Notes under the pieces: model-generated | Database searches by the model: none | Seen by the model: the letters and a program-made list of their open reading frames with translations, nothing else | What the model was told of the DNA's origin: nothing | Position numbers and translations under genes: made by a program | In this document: positions 42,042-50,260 of the stretch, piece after piece | Layout of the letters: each line of letters opens with the position of its first letter | How positions within the stretch are numbered: the first letter of the stretch is position 1 | Assembly: GCA_043812795.1 (NCBI GenBank) | Contig: JBDRLU010000017.1 | Span: 1 to 64,000 of the forward strand | Reading direction: 5' to 3' | DNA: 64,000 nucleotides | From: JBDRLU01 sp043812795 | GTDB lineage: Bacteria > Chloroflexota > Dehalococcoidia > Dehalococcoidales > UBA2162

Positions 42042-42890
42042 TTACTGCCCGGTAGTTATTTCCTGAGCATCCAGGGCCGCCAGTGGCAGAGCTACGGAGA
42101 CCGGCTGATTGTAGTCATAGTATCTAACCTCAGCCTTGATATCCATGGCCATCTTGGTAAAATCCTGGTCAGTGGCGCCGACATCCTCCGGGAGCATCTC
42201 GAGGACCATATCCATTTCTGCCTTAACCGGTAGATAACTATCCTGGGCAATCCACTCTTTTATCGAAGTGCTCTTGAAGACCCGGGAGAGGTCGATTTTG
42301 CTGAAGTCCACGCCGGGCTGTGATTGCTGTGATGACAACCATTTCATCAGGGACTCCATATCGGGTTTGATCTGCACGACAAAGCAATCGACTCCATCCA
42401 CCGTTTCACTGCCCAGCGAAGTAACCTTGATGGCTGTCTTCAGAAATTCGATTTGCTGGGTAAGCTGGTCTTGTTGTGACCAAAGCTCGTCACTGAGCCT
42501 CATTCTCAGCCATTGGTCGCCCTGGGGCAGCCCGACCTTCATATATATCCAGTCAGAAATCACAAACACGTCCATGGCCATATCCTGCGTGCCCTGGCCG
42601 GGCATGTCCATGGTGATATTCATCGCCATCTCCATCTGTTTTTCGGCAACGTTGATGGAAGCGACGGCATTTTCGAGCATGTTGAATTTTATTGACTGGT
42701 TGGTGGTAGTCATCTCGGTGGCGGCGTTGAGAGTCATGTCCATCCTGGTTGTAGTTACCTTCTGGTAAGCGTCAATAACGTTAGCCGTTATTTCCTCGGC
42801 GGATAGGTCGCTGGTGCAGCCCAGCAGGCTAAGAGGGAGAAGCAGGACTAGTGCCAAGAATCCCATTATGGTTTTCTTTCCGATGAACAT
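42042..42890 (-). CDS. Secreted lipoprotein (LolA/LppX-like fold), unknown ligand
   Basis: 282 residues beginning with a lipoprotein signal that ends SLLGC (Cys25). The mature part, from AEEITANVIDAYQKVTTTRM, has alternating amphipathic strands with many Met and Thr (MDMTLNAATEMTT, QMEMAMNITMDMPG, KVGLPQGDQWLRM), the look of the LppX/LolA-like half-barrel that shelters lipids. Sequences like VDGVDCFVVQIKPD and LPVKAEMDM fit DUF6612-type lipoproteins. The function is inferred from fold only. ATG at 42890. Confidence 0.75.
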   Translation of the reverse strand: MFIGKKTIMGFLALVLLLPLSLLGCTSDLSAEEITANVIDAYQKVTTTRMDMTLNAATEMTTTNQSIKFNMLENAVASINVAEKQMEMAMNITMDMPGQGTQDMAMDVFVISDWIYMKVGLPQGDQWLRMRLSDELWSQQDQLTQQIEFLKTAIKVTSLGSETVDGVDCFVVQIKPDMESLMKWLSSQQSQPGVDFSKIDLSRVFKSTSIKEWIAQDSYLPVKAEMDMVLEMLPEDVGATDQDFTKMAMDIKAEVRYYDYNQPVSVALPLAALDAQEITTGQ

Positions 42891-43011
42891 GCAAAGCTCC
42901 TTTACCTAACGCCGCGGCGGAGATATTTCTAGTGTTTAAATCCAGTGTAACCGCCCGACGGATGTACTGTCAATGACAGGAAGGCTCATCTGGCCGTGCC
43001 AGTAAGCCCCG

Positions 43012-43830
43012 TTATAACAGGAACTGTTTGACCGCCAGCGCCACCCCGCTGTGCTTGACGTCGAGAGTTACCGAATCGGCAACGGCTTTGAGGGCATCGG
43101 GGGCGCCCGCCATGGCTATCCCGAGTCCGGCTGTATCGAGGAGAGAGACGTCATTGAGGCCGTCACCGATGGCGATAACCTCCGCCAGAGGAATGCCGAG
43201 GTGGGCGGCCAGCGCCTCCAGCGCGTTGCCTTTGGACACACCGTTGGTCACGATATTGATAAAATCAACCTCGGGATAGGCTGGCGTTTTGGTCAGTGAA
43301 AAATAGAAATTCCGGGCGAAGTGTCGGCGAAAACTATTAGCCTTAGCTTTTTCTTCGGCGGAGGCGACGACCAGTGTCCCCTTGATTATTCGCTCGCTTT
43401 GCCAGAGCCGGTCAAAATCCACCACGGTCGGCTCAATGCGAAAGAAATTACGGCGGATATCGCTGGCCCAGGTCTCCCGCTCGACAAAATAGTGCGTGCT
43501 GGAAAATAATTCGAGGTTCATCTCTTTTTCGTGGGCGAACCCGACGGCCTGCCTGGCCAAATCTTTCTTAATCTCTTTTGCATAGACCTCTTCGCCCAAC
43601 CCGGGGTTGCTTACCAGGGCGCCATCGAAGAAAATATGATGCCCGTCCAGCGCTAGCCGGTCGAGGAACCGCTGGCAGGCCTGCACCGCCCGGCCGGTAG
43701 ATAGCGCCACCGGAATGCCGAGGCGATGGACCTGGACTATTGCTTCTTCATCCTCGGGTGAAATGATACCGTCCCCATCCACCAGGGTACCATCGACATC
43801 GAGAACAAGAAGTTTATAGTGATTCTTCAT
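43012..43830 (-). CDS. HAD hydrolase, Cof type
   Basis: A 272-residue phosphatase of the Cof/HAD-IIB group. Motif I is LVLDVDGTLVD (about 7-17) with the nucleophile Asp, motif II ALSTGRA (about 48-54), motif III Lys in KGNALEALAAHLGI (about 196), and motif IV AIGDGLNDVSLL (about 213-224). A cap domain is inserted after motif II. These act on sugar phosphates, flavin or pyridoxal phosphates, and the substrate cannot be read. ATG 43830 follows GAGGATTTA; a 24-base longer start (43854) lacks a ribosome site. Confidence 0.9.
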   Translation of the reverse strand: MKNHYKLLVLDVDGTLVDGDGIISPEDEEAIVQVHRLGIPVALSTGRAVQACQRFLDRLALDGHHIFFDGALVSNPGLGEEVYAKEIKKDLARQAVGFAHEKEMNLELFSSTHYFVERETWASDIRRNFFRIEPTVVDFDRLWQSERIIKGTLVVASAEEKAKANSFRRHFARNFYFSLTKTPAYPEVDFINIVTNGVSKGNALEALAAHLGIPLAEVIAIGDGLNDVSLLDTAGLGIAMAGAPDALKAVADSVTLDVKHSGVALAVKQFLL

Positions 43831-43974
43831 TAAATCCTCTTCGTTCGCTCCCATTACACTTCTTCTAGTATAGCATTTATCCTACGAATTCGTTTCCCCC
43901 AATGCTGCGGTAATCAAACGCAAATAGACCCTTTCGTCTACCATTTGCTACTGGAAAATATTATACTGGAGTCA

Positions 43975-44484
43975 ATGACCGTCTTAGCCAAGCCCGACCT
44001 TGAGAAGCTGATACGCCAGCAGCCGCCTCTAATCGAAAACTATCTCGACCTGGCCGCACAGCTACAGCCCAACGGCTTCGACCTGACCTTGCGGGAAATA
44101 TGCCTGCTCCAGTCCGCCGGTCAGCTCGCCGTTGATAATAATCAGAGACAGGTCTCCGCCTTAGCGCCGCTGGTGTTCGATGGCCTGGGCTTTATCGACC
44201 TTATCCCCGGCCCCTATCTGATTACCTTTAACGAAATTGTCCACCTGCCCGATAATATCATGGCACTGGGCCGGCCCCGGTCGAGCTTGCTCCGCTGCGG
44301 TGTTACCGTCGGTACGGCGGTATGGGACGCCGGTTACTCGGGCCGGTCGCAAGCCCTGCTCGTCGTCTATAATACCCAGGGGATACGTCTCCAGCAAAAT
44401 ACACGGGTAATGCAGCTTGTCTTCTTTCGGTTGACCGGCGCTACCGAAGGCTATCACGGGACCTACCAGGGCGAAAATATTTAG
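43975..44484 (+). CDS. dUTPase / dCTP deaminase family protein
   Basis: A 169-residue trimeric dUTPase-fold protein. Motifs: PNGFDLTLREI (about 37), GRPRSSLLRCGV (about 98-109), GTAVWDAGYSGRS (about 112-124) and VVYNTQGIRLQQNTRVMQLV. The RSSLLRxG and WDxGYxG pair is typical of archaeal-type dUTPases and dCTP deaminases. Either would keep dUTP low and supply dUMP. ATG 43975 is the start after CTGGAG; TATTAT or TATACT lies about 10-12 bases upstream, so the leader is minimal. It is divergent from the HAD gene and convergent with the deaminase genes. Confidence 0.85.
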   Translation: MTVLAKPDLEKLIRQQPPLIENYLDLAAQLQPNGFDLTLREICLLQSAGQLAVDNNQRQVSALAPLVFDGLGFIDLIPGPYLITFNEIVHLPDNIMALGRPRSSLLRCGVTVGTAVWDAGYSGRSQALLVVYNTQGIRLQQNTRVMQLVFFRLTGATEGYHGTYQGENI

Positions 44485-44506
44485 AGTTGAGTCCGAATGC
44501 CAGCTA

Positions 44507-44989
44507 TTAGTCAAGGTAGTTAATCTGGCAGGTCGGCCTTTTCTTGGTCTCAAAATCGATGCCGGCTTCGCGGAATAGGTCCATAAACGAATCGTCGTTG
44601 TACTTGCCACAACTGACGAAGCGCTCTATTTTGGCGTTGACCAGCATCTTGGCACAGAGCACGCAGGGGGAATGGGTGCAGTAGATGGTGCTGCCTTCCA
44701 GGCTGACGCCATGCAGGGCCGCCTGAATGATGGCGTTCTGCTCGGCGTGAATGCCGCGGCAAATTTCGTGCCTTTGTCCGGAGGGGATACCTAACTCGTT
44801 GCGCAGACAGCCCAACTCGAGGCAGTCTTTTAGCCCCGCCGGAGCACCGTTATAACCCGTGGTCAGGATATGTTTGTCCCTGACCGCCACCGCACCGATA
44901 TGATGGCGCTGGCAGGTGGAACGCTCGGCCACCACTGCGGCTATTTTCAGAAAATACTCATCGATAGTTGGTCTGGTCACTTTTTTCAT
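44507..44989 (-). CDS. Deoxycytidylate deaminase (ComE-like)
   Basis: 160 residues. Zinc-dependent deaminase that converts dCMP to dUMP. Zinc and catalytic motif RGIHAEQNAIIQAA (about 82-95, His and catalytic Glu) and STIYCTHSPCVLCAKMLVNA (about 101-120, PCxxC). An upstream TCQRHHIGAVAV motif (about 21-32) is also typical. It overlaps the next gene by 4 bases on the same strand. Together with the dUTPase-like gene it forms a deoxypyrimidine-to-dUMP module feeding thymidylate synthesis. Confidence 0.92.
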   Translation of the reverse strand: MKKVTRPTIDEYFLKIAAVVAERSTCQRHHIGAVAVRDKHILTTGYNGAPAGLKDCLELGCLRNELGIPSGQRHEICRGIHAEQNAIIQAALHGVSLEGSTIYCTHSPCVLCAKMLVNAKIERFVSCGKYNDDSFMDLFREAGIDFETKKRPTCQINYLD

Positions 44990-45528
44990 TTCAGTTTGGT
45001 CACAATCTGGCTGGCGGCTTTTCTCAGGTTGTCTAGTGATGACTCGTTATTAACCGTAAAATCGGCCATGACAATAGGCCCGCCCTTATTAATATTTTCG
45101 ATTTCAGCCTTATCCCGGCTGGCCGCCTCTTCCGCCGTCAACGGGCGCTTTCGTCGTCGGCTGAGCCGGGCATATCTCGTTTCAGGTGATGCCCACACCG
45201 CCACCACGGCAAAATTTTCCTTATAGTAGTCTTTGAGGTAGATATATTCCTCCCAGGAATAAAGACCGTCAATCACCACGTTAGACTGCTTCAACGCCGC
45301 GTCGATGCGGGGTAAGTTCAGTTTAGCATAAACCGCCATCCCTTGCTCTTTACGTAGCAATTCACGGATACGGCGCTCATTGGCCTCGTTAAGAGGCAGG
45401 CCTCTTTTCTTTAGTTCCTGGTCGGTAATATCACCGAATCGGATACGGGTAAAACCGTTCTCTTCAAAGACGCGGGATACCTCGGACTTACCGGCGCCGG
45501 CCATCCCGACGATAGACACGACTTTCAT
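44986..45528 (-). CDS. P-loop nucleotide kinase, dephospho-CoA kinase-like
   Basis: 180 residues with Walker A GMAGAGKSE (about 8-16), a helix with RIRFGDITDQELKKRGLPLN, and a lid region RLSRRRKRPLTAEEAASRD (about 123-141). The sequence resembles archaeal P-loop kinases of the dephospho-CoA kinase/AMP-kinase group annotated as AAA family ATPases. It may phosphorylate a nucleotide; the deaminase directly downstream (4-base overlap) suggests a nucleotide substrate. ATG starts MKVVSIVGMAGAG. Confidence 0.72.
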   Translation of the reverse strand: MKVVSIVGMAGAGKSEVSRVFEENGFTRIRFGDITDQELKKRGLPLNEANERRIRELLRKEQGMAVYAKLNLPRIDAALKQSNVVIDGLYSWEEYIYLKDYYKENFAVVAVWASPETRYARLSRRRKRPLTAEEAASRDKAEIENINKGGPIVMADFTVNNESSLDNLRKAASQIVTKLK

Positions 45529-45614
45529 AATTCATTTCATTATAAGCGATGTAAAGTTTTCCGTAAATGACATGTAGCTGTCGGCTGACAGCATTCAGCT
45601 ATAATTAGCTGTGT

Positions 45615-45620
45615 TATAAT
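45615..45620 (+). promoter_or_regulatory. -10 box for the first CCA-family gene
   Basis: TATAAT, 28 bases before the ATG at 45649. The -35 region is not clear. Confidence 0.55.
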
Positions 45621-45648
45621 GAGGGCACGTAAGGCTGGAGGAAAAACA

Positions 45649-46914
45649 ATGCCCCGCACGGCTAACTTAGCCCGCCGTATGGAGAAGCAATTACCCGTCG
45701 AGCTCGTCGAGTTTATGGAGGCGGCGGGCCTCATTGCTGCCAGCCAGGGACTTAATTTATATCTCGTCGGCGGTGTCGTCCGTGACCTCCTTTTAAAGCG
45801 GACTAACCTCGACCTGGACCTGGTGGTGGAAGGCAGCGCCATCGACCTCGTGCGCCGGCTGGCTGATATTTTCCCCGGTAAAATCACCGTCCATGCCCGT
45901 TTCAACACGGCCAAACTCAAATGGAATGGCTGGAGCATCGACCTGGCGACCACCCGCTCGGAGACCTACGAGCACCCGGGCGCCCTGCCTAAGGTAGCGC
46001 CAGGCTCTCTAGCCAGTGACCTTTTCCGACGCGACTTTACTATCAATGCCATGGCCGTCGAGCTTATCCCCGCCCGCTGGGGCCACCTGATTGACCGGCA
46101 TGGCGGGCGGCAAGACCTTGAAGATAAACTTATCCGCATCCTGCACGACAAGAGCTTTATCGATGATGCCACCCGCATCTGGCGTGCCCTGCGCTACGAG
46201 CAGCGCCTGGACTTCAAAATAGAAACACGCACCCTGCATCTCCTGAAACGGGATACCCCGATGCTCGCTACTATCAGCAGCGACCGTCTCCGCCACGAGC
46301 TCGAACTGGTCTTGAAAGAGGAATTCCCGGAAAAAGCCCTGCACCGTGCCGATGAACTCGGCGTGCTGGCTCGGTTACAGCCGTCGCTTCAAGGTGACGG
46401 CTGGCTGGCGGAAAAGTTTGCTCAGGCACGGCACCTAAGTGAGCCACCCTCCACACCCCTCTATCTAGCCCTTCTGTGCTATCGCTTAACGCCCGACGAA
46501 ACTGAGCATTTCATTACCGACCTCAACTTTCCCAAATCGCTATCCCAAACACTAAGAGAAACGAGTAGTCTAAAGGCTAATCTGTCTGAACTGGCCCGAC
46601 CAAGACTAAAGCCCAGCCGCATTTACCAAATACTTCATGGCTACTCCTCGTTGGCCATCACCGTTAACCTTTTAGCCTGTGATATTCCAGTCGCCTGCCG
46701 TCGCCTCCGTTTGTTTGAAAACAAGCTGCGTTATATCAGGCCATCGCTTACCGGCACTGACCTGCTCAAAATGGGCATTCCCCAGGGGCCCAAAATCAAA
46801 GAAATTTTACAGCGTCTCCTCGAAGCGAGGCTGGACGGTGAGGTAAGTTCAAAGCAGGGAGAGGTGGAGAGAGTGAAAGAGTGGCCAACTGAGGAAAGAA
46901 AGAGACGATATTAG
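45649..46914 (+). CDS. CCA tRNA nucleotidyltransferase family protein (first copy, no HD domain)
   Basis: 421 residues of the class II CCA/poly(A) polymerase family. Motif A LYLVGGVVRDLLLKR (about 37-51) is followed by NLDLDLVVEG with the metal Asp pair (about 54-63), motif B RRDFTINAMAVELI (about 128-141), neck ATRIWRALRYEQRLDF (about 174-189) and motif D-like SSDRLRHELEL (about 211-221). There is no HD phosphohydrolase. ATG 45649 follows CTGGAGGAA. A second family member with an HD domain is at 62575. The two may split the job (CC-adding and A-adding) rather than be CCA and poly(A) enzymes. Confidence 0.9.
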   Translation: MPRTANLARRMEKQLPVELVEFMEAAGLIAASQGLNLYLVGGVVRDLLLKRTNLDLDLVVEGSAIDLVRRLADIFPGKITVHARFNTAKLKWNGWSIDLATTRSETYEHPGALPKVAPGSLASDLFRRDFTINAMAVELIPARWGHLIDRHGGRQDLEDKLIRILHDKSFIDDATRIWRALRYEQRLDFKIETRTLHLLKRDTPMLATISSDRLRHELELVLKEEFPEKALHRADELGVLARLQPSLQGDGWLAEKFAQARHLSEPPSTPLYLALLCYRLTPDETEHFITDLNFPKSLSQTLRETSSLKANLSELARPRLKPSRIYQILHGYSSLAITVNLLACDIPVACRRLRLFENKLRYIRPSLTGTDLLKMGIPQGPKIKEILQRLLEARLDGEVSSKQGEVERVKEWPTEERKRRY

Positions 46915-46963
46915 CCGGAGACGAATGGAACGACTGAAGCTGGCTCGCCACGCATTTTTAGTG

Positions 46964-46969
46964 TATAAT
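46964..46969 (+). promoter_or_regulatory. -10 box of the DUF4389 gene promoter
   Basis: TATAAT preceded by AGTG, about 100 bases before the start codon; no clear -35 box. The leader contains short GC-rich arms (GGGTTGTAACCGGGCTTCCC, about 47013-47032) that may fold. Confidence 0.45.
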
Positions 46970-47072
46970 AGCCCCGATTCATGGGTAAGTCATCACTTTT
47001 ATCGGATTCAGGCGGGTTGTAACCGGGCTTCCCTGAGGGTGGGGGCCTGAGTTGTAGATAGGAGGTGCTCAA

Positions 47073-47723
47073 ATGACCTATCCGGTGGCGCTCAAAGTAG
47101 ACCGTCCTGAGAAACTCTCCCGGCTAACTACGTTCTTCCGCGGCTTCATGGTCATTCCTCAGATAATTGTCTTCGCTTTTGTCAGCATAGCCGCAGCCGT
47201 CATGTACGTTCTTTCCTGGTTTGCAATCCTTTTTACCGCTAGGTATCCTCAGACTTTCTTCAACTTTCTCACCTGGTGGTTCAGGTGGTCGGTAAGGTTA
47301 GGCGGCTATGTGCTTCTCCTCACTGACAAATACCCACCGTTTACCGGTGCCGTCGATACTAGCTACCCTGTCGCCGTCAGTGTCGAGACACCGGGCAAGC
47401 TTTCTCGTTTGACTACCTTCTTCCGATTTCCTGTCCAACCGTCCTTAGCGTATGACTACGTGCTCGGCCATTGGAAGCTTACCTGGAGTGGTGGCTCGGG
47501 ATGGCCGATGACGATTCCGCATTCAATAGTCCTGTTCTTCCTTGGCATCGCCGCCGGGGTAGTCCTTTTTCTAACATGGTGGGCTATTCTCTTCACAGGC
47601 AGATATCCAACCGTTTTCTTCGATTTTGTCACGCGGTACTTCCGGTGGAGCACCCGAGTTCAAGGCTATGCCTATTACTTCACGGATAAATACCCGCCGT
47701 TCAGTGGTAAGGAACAGGCTTAA
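47073..47723 (+). CDS. Membrane protein with two DUF4389 repeats
   Basis: 216 residues made of two related halves of about 105 residues. Each begins YPVALKVDRPEKLSRLTTFF or YPVAVSVETPGKLSRLTTFF (about 3 and 99), then a membrane hairpin with FAILFTARYPQTFFNF or WAILFTGRYPTVFFDF (about 50 and 170) and RWSVRLGGY or RWSTRVQGY, ending in LTDKYPPF or FTDKYPPF. DUF4389 proteins are found in actinobacteria and Chloroflexota; function unknown. The duplication is clear even though the second half carries a longer linker. Strong GGAGGTG before ATG. Confidence 0.82.
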   Translation: MTYPVALKVDRPEKLSRLTTFFRGFMVIPQIIVFAFVSIAAAVMYVLSWFAILFTARYPQTFFNFLTWWFRWSVRLGGYVLLLTDKYPPFTGAVDTSYPVAVSVETPGKLSRLTTFFRFPVQPSLAYDYVLGHWKLTWSGGSGWPMTIPHSIVLFFLGIAAGVVLFLTWWAILFTGRYPTVFFDFVTRYFRWSTRVQGYAYYFTDKYPPFSGKEQA

Positions 47724-47767
47724 CAAATAACAGTAACTCTTGCCCTAGGTCAGAGAGAAAAACTTAT

Positions 47768-47837
47768 AAGAGAGGGGCGACAGCCCCTCTCTTTGTTTCT
47801 AATCTCCCTTCCTTTGGCAAGGGAAGGGAGTCAGGGG
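47768..47837. repeat. Interspersed hairpin repeat
   Basis: AGAGAGGGGC/GCCCCTCTCT hairpin followed by CTCCCTTCC/GGAAGGGAG and GTCAGGGGATG. It is a diverged relative of the MITE cores. Between DUF4389 and rubrerythrin, which are convergent, it may serve as a bidirectional transcript end. Confidence 0.5.
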
Positions 47838-47849
47838 ATGGATTTACCT

Positions 47850-48356
47850 CTAGTCAATCCGCTTGAACTTGCTGCTCGGGGTAGCACAGATAGGACACTT
47901 ATCAGGCGCGGTACCGGCAACCGTATTGCCGCAGCACGGGCAGACAAAATAAGGCTCGTCCTTAAGCGGCTGGCCTGACTTCAGTGCTTCGCTCATTTTC
48001 AGAAAATAGCCGTAATGGATTTGCTCGACCTTGTTGGCGTAGTCGAAGCTTTCCAAGGCCCGCTGGTTATTCTCCGCTTCGGCTTCGGCAATGAAACCGG
48101 GGTACATCTGGGTGAACTCCTGGTGCTCCCCGATAACGCCGGTCATCACGTTATCGGCGGTCGAGCCGATACCGTCCATGGCGGCGAAGTGATTGCGGGC
48201 GTGCACTGTCTCCGCTTCGGCGGCGGCAAGAAATAGTCGGGCGACCTGCGGGTAGCCGTCCTTTTCCGCTTTTTCGGCAAAGAAAAGATAGCGGCGGTTC
48301 GCCTGACTTTCCCCGGCAAAGGCCGACTTTAAGTTATCCTCGGTGGTGAATGGCAT
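47850..48356 (-). CDS. Rubrerythrin
   Basis: 168 residues. Non-heme di-iron peroxidase that removes hydrogen peroxide in anaerobes. The ferritin-like N-domain carries iron ligands in AGESQANRRYLFF (about 14-26), AAEAETVHARNHF (about 45-57) and AEAEAENNQRALESF (about 86-100). The C-terminal rubredoxin-like domain has CPCCGN (about 139-144) and DKCPICATP (about 152-160), two CxxC for one iron. ATG after GGGAGAG. This fits an anaerobic host exposed to oxygen stress. Confidence 0.94.
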   Translation of the reverse strand: MPFTTEDNLKSAFAGESQANRRYLFFAEKAEKDGYPQVARLFLAAAEAETVHARNHFAAMDGIGSTADNVMTGVIGEHQEFTQMYPGFIAEAEAENNQRALESFDYANKVEQIHYGYFLKMSEALKSGQPLKDEPYFVCPCCGNTVAGTAPDKCPICATPSSKFKRID

Positions 48357-48381
48357 TCTCTCCCTCCTGCTGAGTATTAAA

Positions 48382-48410
48382 TGTCATTCCAGCGTAGGCT
48401 GGAATCCACG
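48382..48410. repeat. GTCATTCCAGC...GCTGGAATCC interspersed repeat
   Basis: GTCATTCCAGCGTAGGCTGGAATCC read in parts: GTCATTCCAGC, loop GTAG, GCTGGAATCC. A relative is at 16994 and a variant at 14501. The unit lies between rubrerythrin and ispE. Confidence 0.5.
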
Positions 48411-48471
48411 TAAATTCTATTTTCTGGATTCTGGCTTCAGCCCGAGGGCCTTCGCCAGATGACAATTTACT

Positions 48472-49350
48472 TTATTCGACCTTGATGGGTGCCAATTCAG
48501 CTAGTGTTTCCGTCAAATATGGCTCAAGGCCTTGCTGCTTCAGTCGTTGAAATAAGGCCCAGGCCTGGGCTTTGTCCTTTACCAGGGCATATAAAGTCGG
48601 GCCGGAACCGGCCAGGTATACCTTGACGTTGCCTATTTCCGTCATGCGCCGGGATGCCGACCCTGCCTCCGGGAAAATGTCGAAAGCCACGTTCTCAAAG
48701 GTATTAAAAAGAAGGGACGGATTAAATTCCTTATCTTCCTTTAACTCTCTGACCAACCTCTCCGTAATCTGGCCGTCGGTGTGGTGACTGGCATCGAGGC
48801 GACCGTATAGCATCCTAGTCTTGCCGGGTTCTCTAGGTACGGGTGGCGTGACCAGCACCACCCATGAATGAGGTAAGGGCGGTAGCGGGGTTATTATTTC
48901 ACCCCTCCCCTCCGCCAGGGCCGTGCCGCCGTAAAGGAAAAAGGCTACATCGGAACCCAGCCGCGGCGCCAGTTTCAGCAGTTCTTCCGGCGATAATCTT
49001 AAATCCCAGAGCCGGTTGAGACCGCGTAAAGTAGCCGCCGCATCGCTACTGTCGCCGCCCAGCCCGGAAAGTAAGGGAATGCGTTTATTAACCGTGATGG
49101 TGGCGCCCTGGCTACAGCCGGTGGTCGTCTGGAGTAGAGTAGCCGCCTTGGAAACGAGGCTCTGTTCGGCCGCCCACTCGGCCAAATCCGACCGGCACTC
49201 GATATTGGCCGCAGGCTGAAAAGTGAGGCGGTCGCACCGGTCGATGGTCTGCATCACGCTGCGAATTTCGTGAAAGCCATCCGGCCGTTTGCCGAGGACT
49301 TCCAGTGTTAAATTTATCTTAGCCGGTGCCAGTACTGTCAGTGTGCTCAT
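48472..49350 (-). CDS. ispE: 4-diphosphocytidyl-2-C-methyl-D-erythritol kinase
   Basis: IspE phosphorylates CDP-methylerythritol in the non-mevalonate isoprenoid route. A 292-residue GHMP kinase: APAKINLTLEVLGKRPDGFH (about 8-27), the ATP loop PLLSGLGGDSSDAAATLRGL (about 93-112) and C-terminal YLAGSGPTLYAL (about 252-263). Start ATG 49350 follows GAGGAGAAG and lies within the last 32 bases of rsmA, so the two are translated together. Longer frames upstream are inside rsmA. Confidence 0.94.
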   Translation of the reverse strand: MSTLTVLAPAKINLTLEVLGKRPDGFHEIRSVMQTIDRCDRLTFQPAANIECRSDLAEWAAEQSLVSKAATLLQTTTGCSQGATITVNKRIPLLSGLGGDSSDAAATLRGLNRLWDLRLSPEELLKLAPRLGSDVAFFLYGGTALAEGRGEIITPLPPLPHSWVVLVTPPVPREPGKTRMLYGRLDASHHTDGQITERLVRELKEDKEFNPSLLFNTFENVAFDIFPEAGSASRRMTEIGNVKVYLAGSGPTLYALVKDKAQAWALFQRLKQQGLEPYLTETLAELAPIKVE

Positions 49351-50260
49351 TCTTCTCCTCGGTAAATACTCCCCACAGCTTCGCCCATTCCTCCAGCGAC
49401 AGCGTTTCCGCCCGGCGGTGCGGGTCGATACCTGTCTTTTCCAGCCGGGAGAGGACATCGGCTTTGGGTAAGTTCAGGCCATGAGACAAGGGATTTACAA
49501 TTTGCTTGCGGGCTGCCGAAAAACCGGCCCGCACTACCCGGAAGAAACTTTCGGCATCAGCCGCCTTGATTATTGGCTGGGGATGGACAGTGACTTTCAG
49601 TATCGCCGAGTCAACTTCGGGTACGGGATAAAAAGAGCGGGCGGGGACTTGGCTGACAATAGCGGGCTGGCCGTAAAGCTGGACGCCGACGCTCAGCAGG
49701 CTCATCCGGCCGGGTGGAGCGACGATTTGTTCGGCGACTTCTTTCTGTACCATCAGCACCATGACCGAAGGCTTGACCGATGCTTCGAGGAAATGGCGTA
49801 ACACCGGCGAGGTAATGTAATAGGGCAGATTGGCCACCACTTTGTAGCCGTTTACTCTAGTGGTAAGTTTTGCTTTCGGTGCATCCAGTAGGGTCACCGG
49901 GTCGATTTTGAGGATGTCCCCGTTAACAATCGTTAGGTTTTTGTAAGCAGCGAGGGTATTTTTTAGGATAGCCGCCAGCTGGTCGTCCAGTTCGACGGCC
50001 ACCACCCAACCGGCGCGTTGGGCCAGTTCCCGGGTCAGTACGCCCAGCCCCGGCCCCACCTCCACCACCACGTCAGAGGAAGTCAGTTCGGATGCTGTCA
50101 GGATGCGTTGCAATACTCCGGCGTCGATAAGAAAATGCTGGGCTAGTCCTTTGCGGGCGTGAAGCTGGTGCTGGCGCAACAGCCTGCGTGCCTGAGCGAA
50201 GAGTGAGGATGCCGGGTCCGGCCTGCCGCCGGTCTTATTGGTCGGTCCACTCCCGGTCAT
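49319..50260 (-). CDS. rsmA: 16S rRNA adenine dimethyltransferase (KsgA)
   Basis: Dimethylates two adenines in the 3' helix of 16S rRNA. 313 residues: SAM motif VVEVGPGLGVLT (about 66-77), AVELDDQLA (about 90), the catalytic NLPYYITSPVL (about 143-153, N-L-P-Y) and C-terminal helical domain KQIVNPLSHGLN with GIDPHRRAETLSLEEWAKLW. It has an extra N-terminal 30 residues (RPDPASSLFAQARRLLRQHQ) before ARKGLAQHFL. Its start overlaps the end of herA by about 26 bases. A start closer to ARKGLAQHF is possible. Confidence 0.93.
   Translation of the reverse strand: MTGSGPTNKTGGRPDPASSLFAQARRLLRQHQLHARKGLAQHFLIDAGVLQRILTASELTSSDVVVEVGPGLGVLTRELAQRAGWVVAVELDDQLAAILKNTLAAYKNLTIVNGDILKIDPVTLLDAPKAKLTTRVNGYKVVANLPYYITSPVLRHFLEASVKPSVMVLMVQKEVAEQIVAPPGRMSLLSVGVQLYGQPAIVSQVPARSFYPVPEVDSAILKVTVHPQPIIKAADAESFFRVVRAGFSAARKQIVNPLSHGLNLPKADVLSRLEKTGIDPHRRAETLSLEEWAKLWGVFTEEKNEHTDSTGTG

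Noticed and set aside
41587..42066. 159-codon plus-strand frame opposite the rhodanese
   Set aside because: Shadow of the rhodanese gene; its sequence has no family likeness while the minus strand does on both sides of TGA.
45619..45648. Earlier in-frame ATG for the first CCA-family gene
   Set aside because: It overlaps the -10 box, while the ATG at 45649 has a GGAGG at the right distance.
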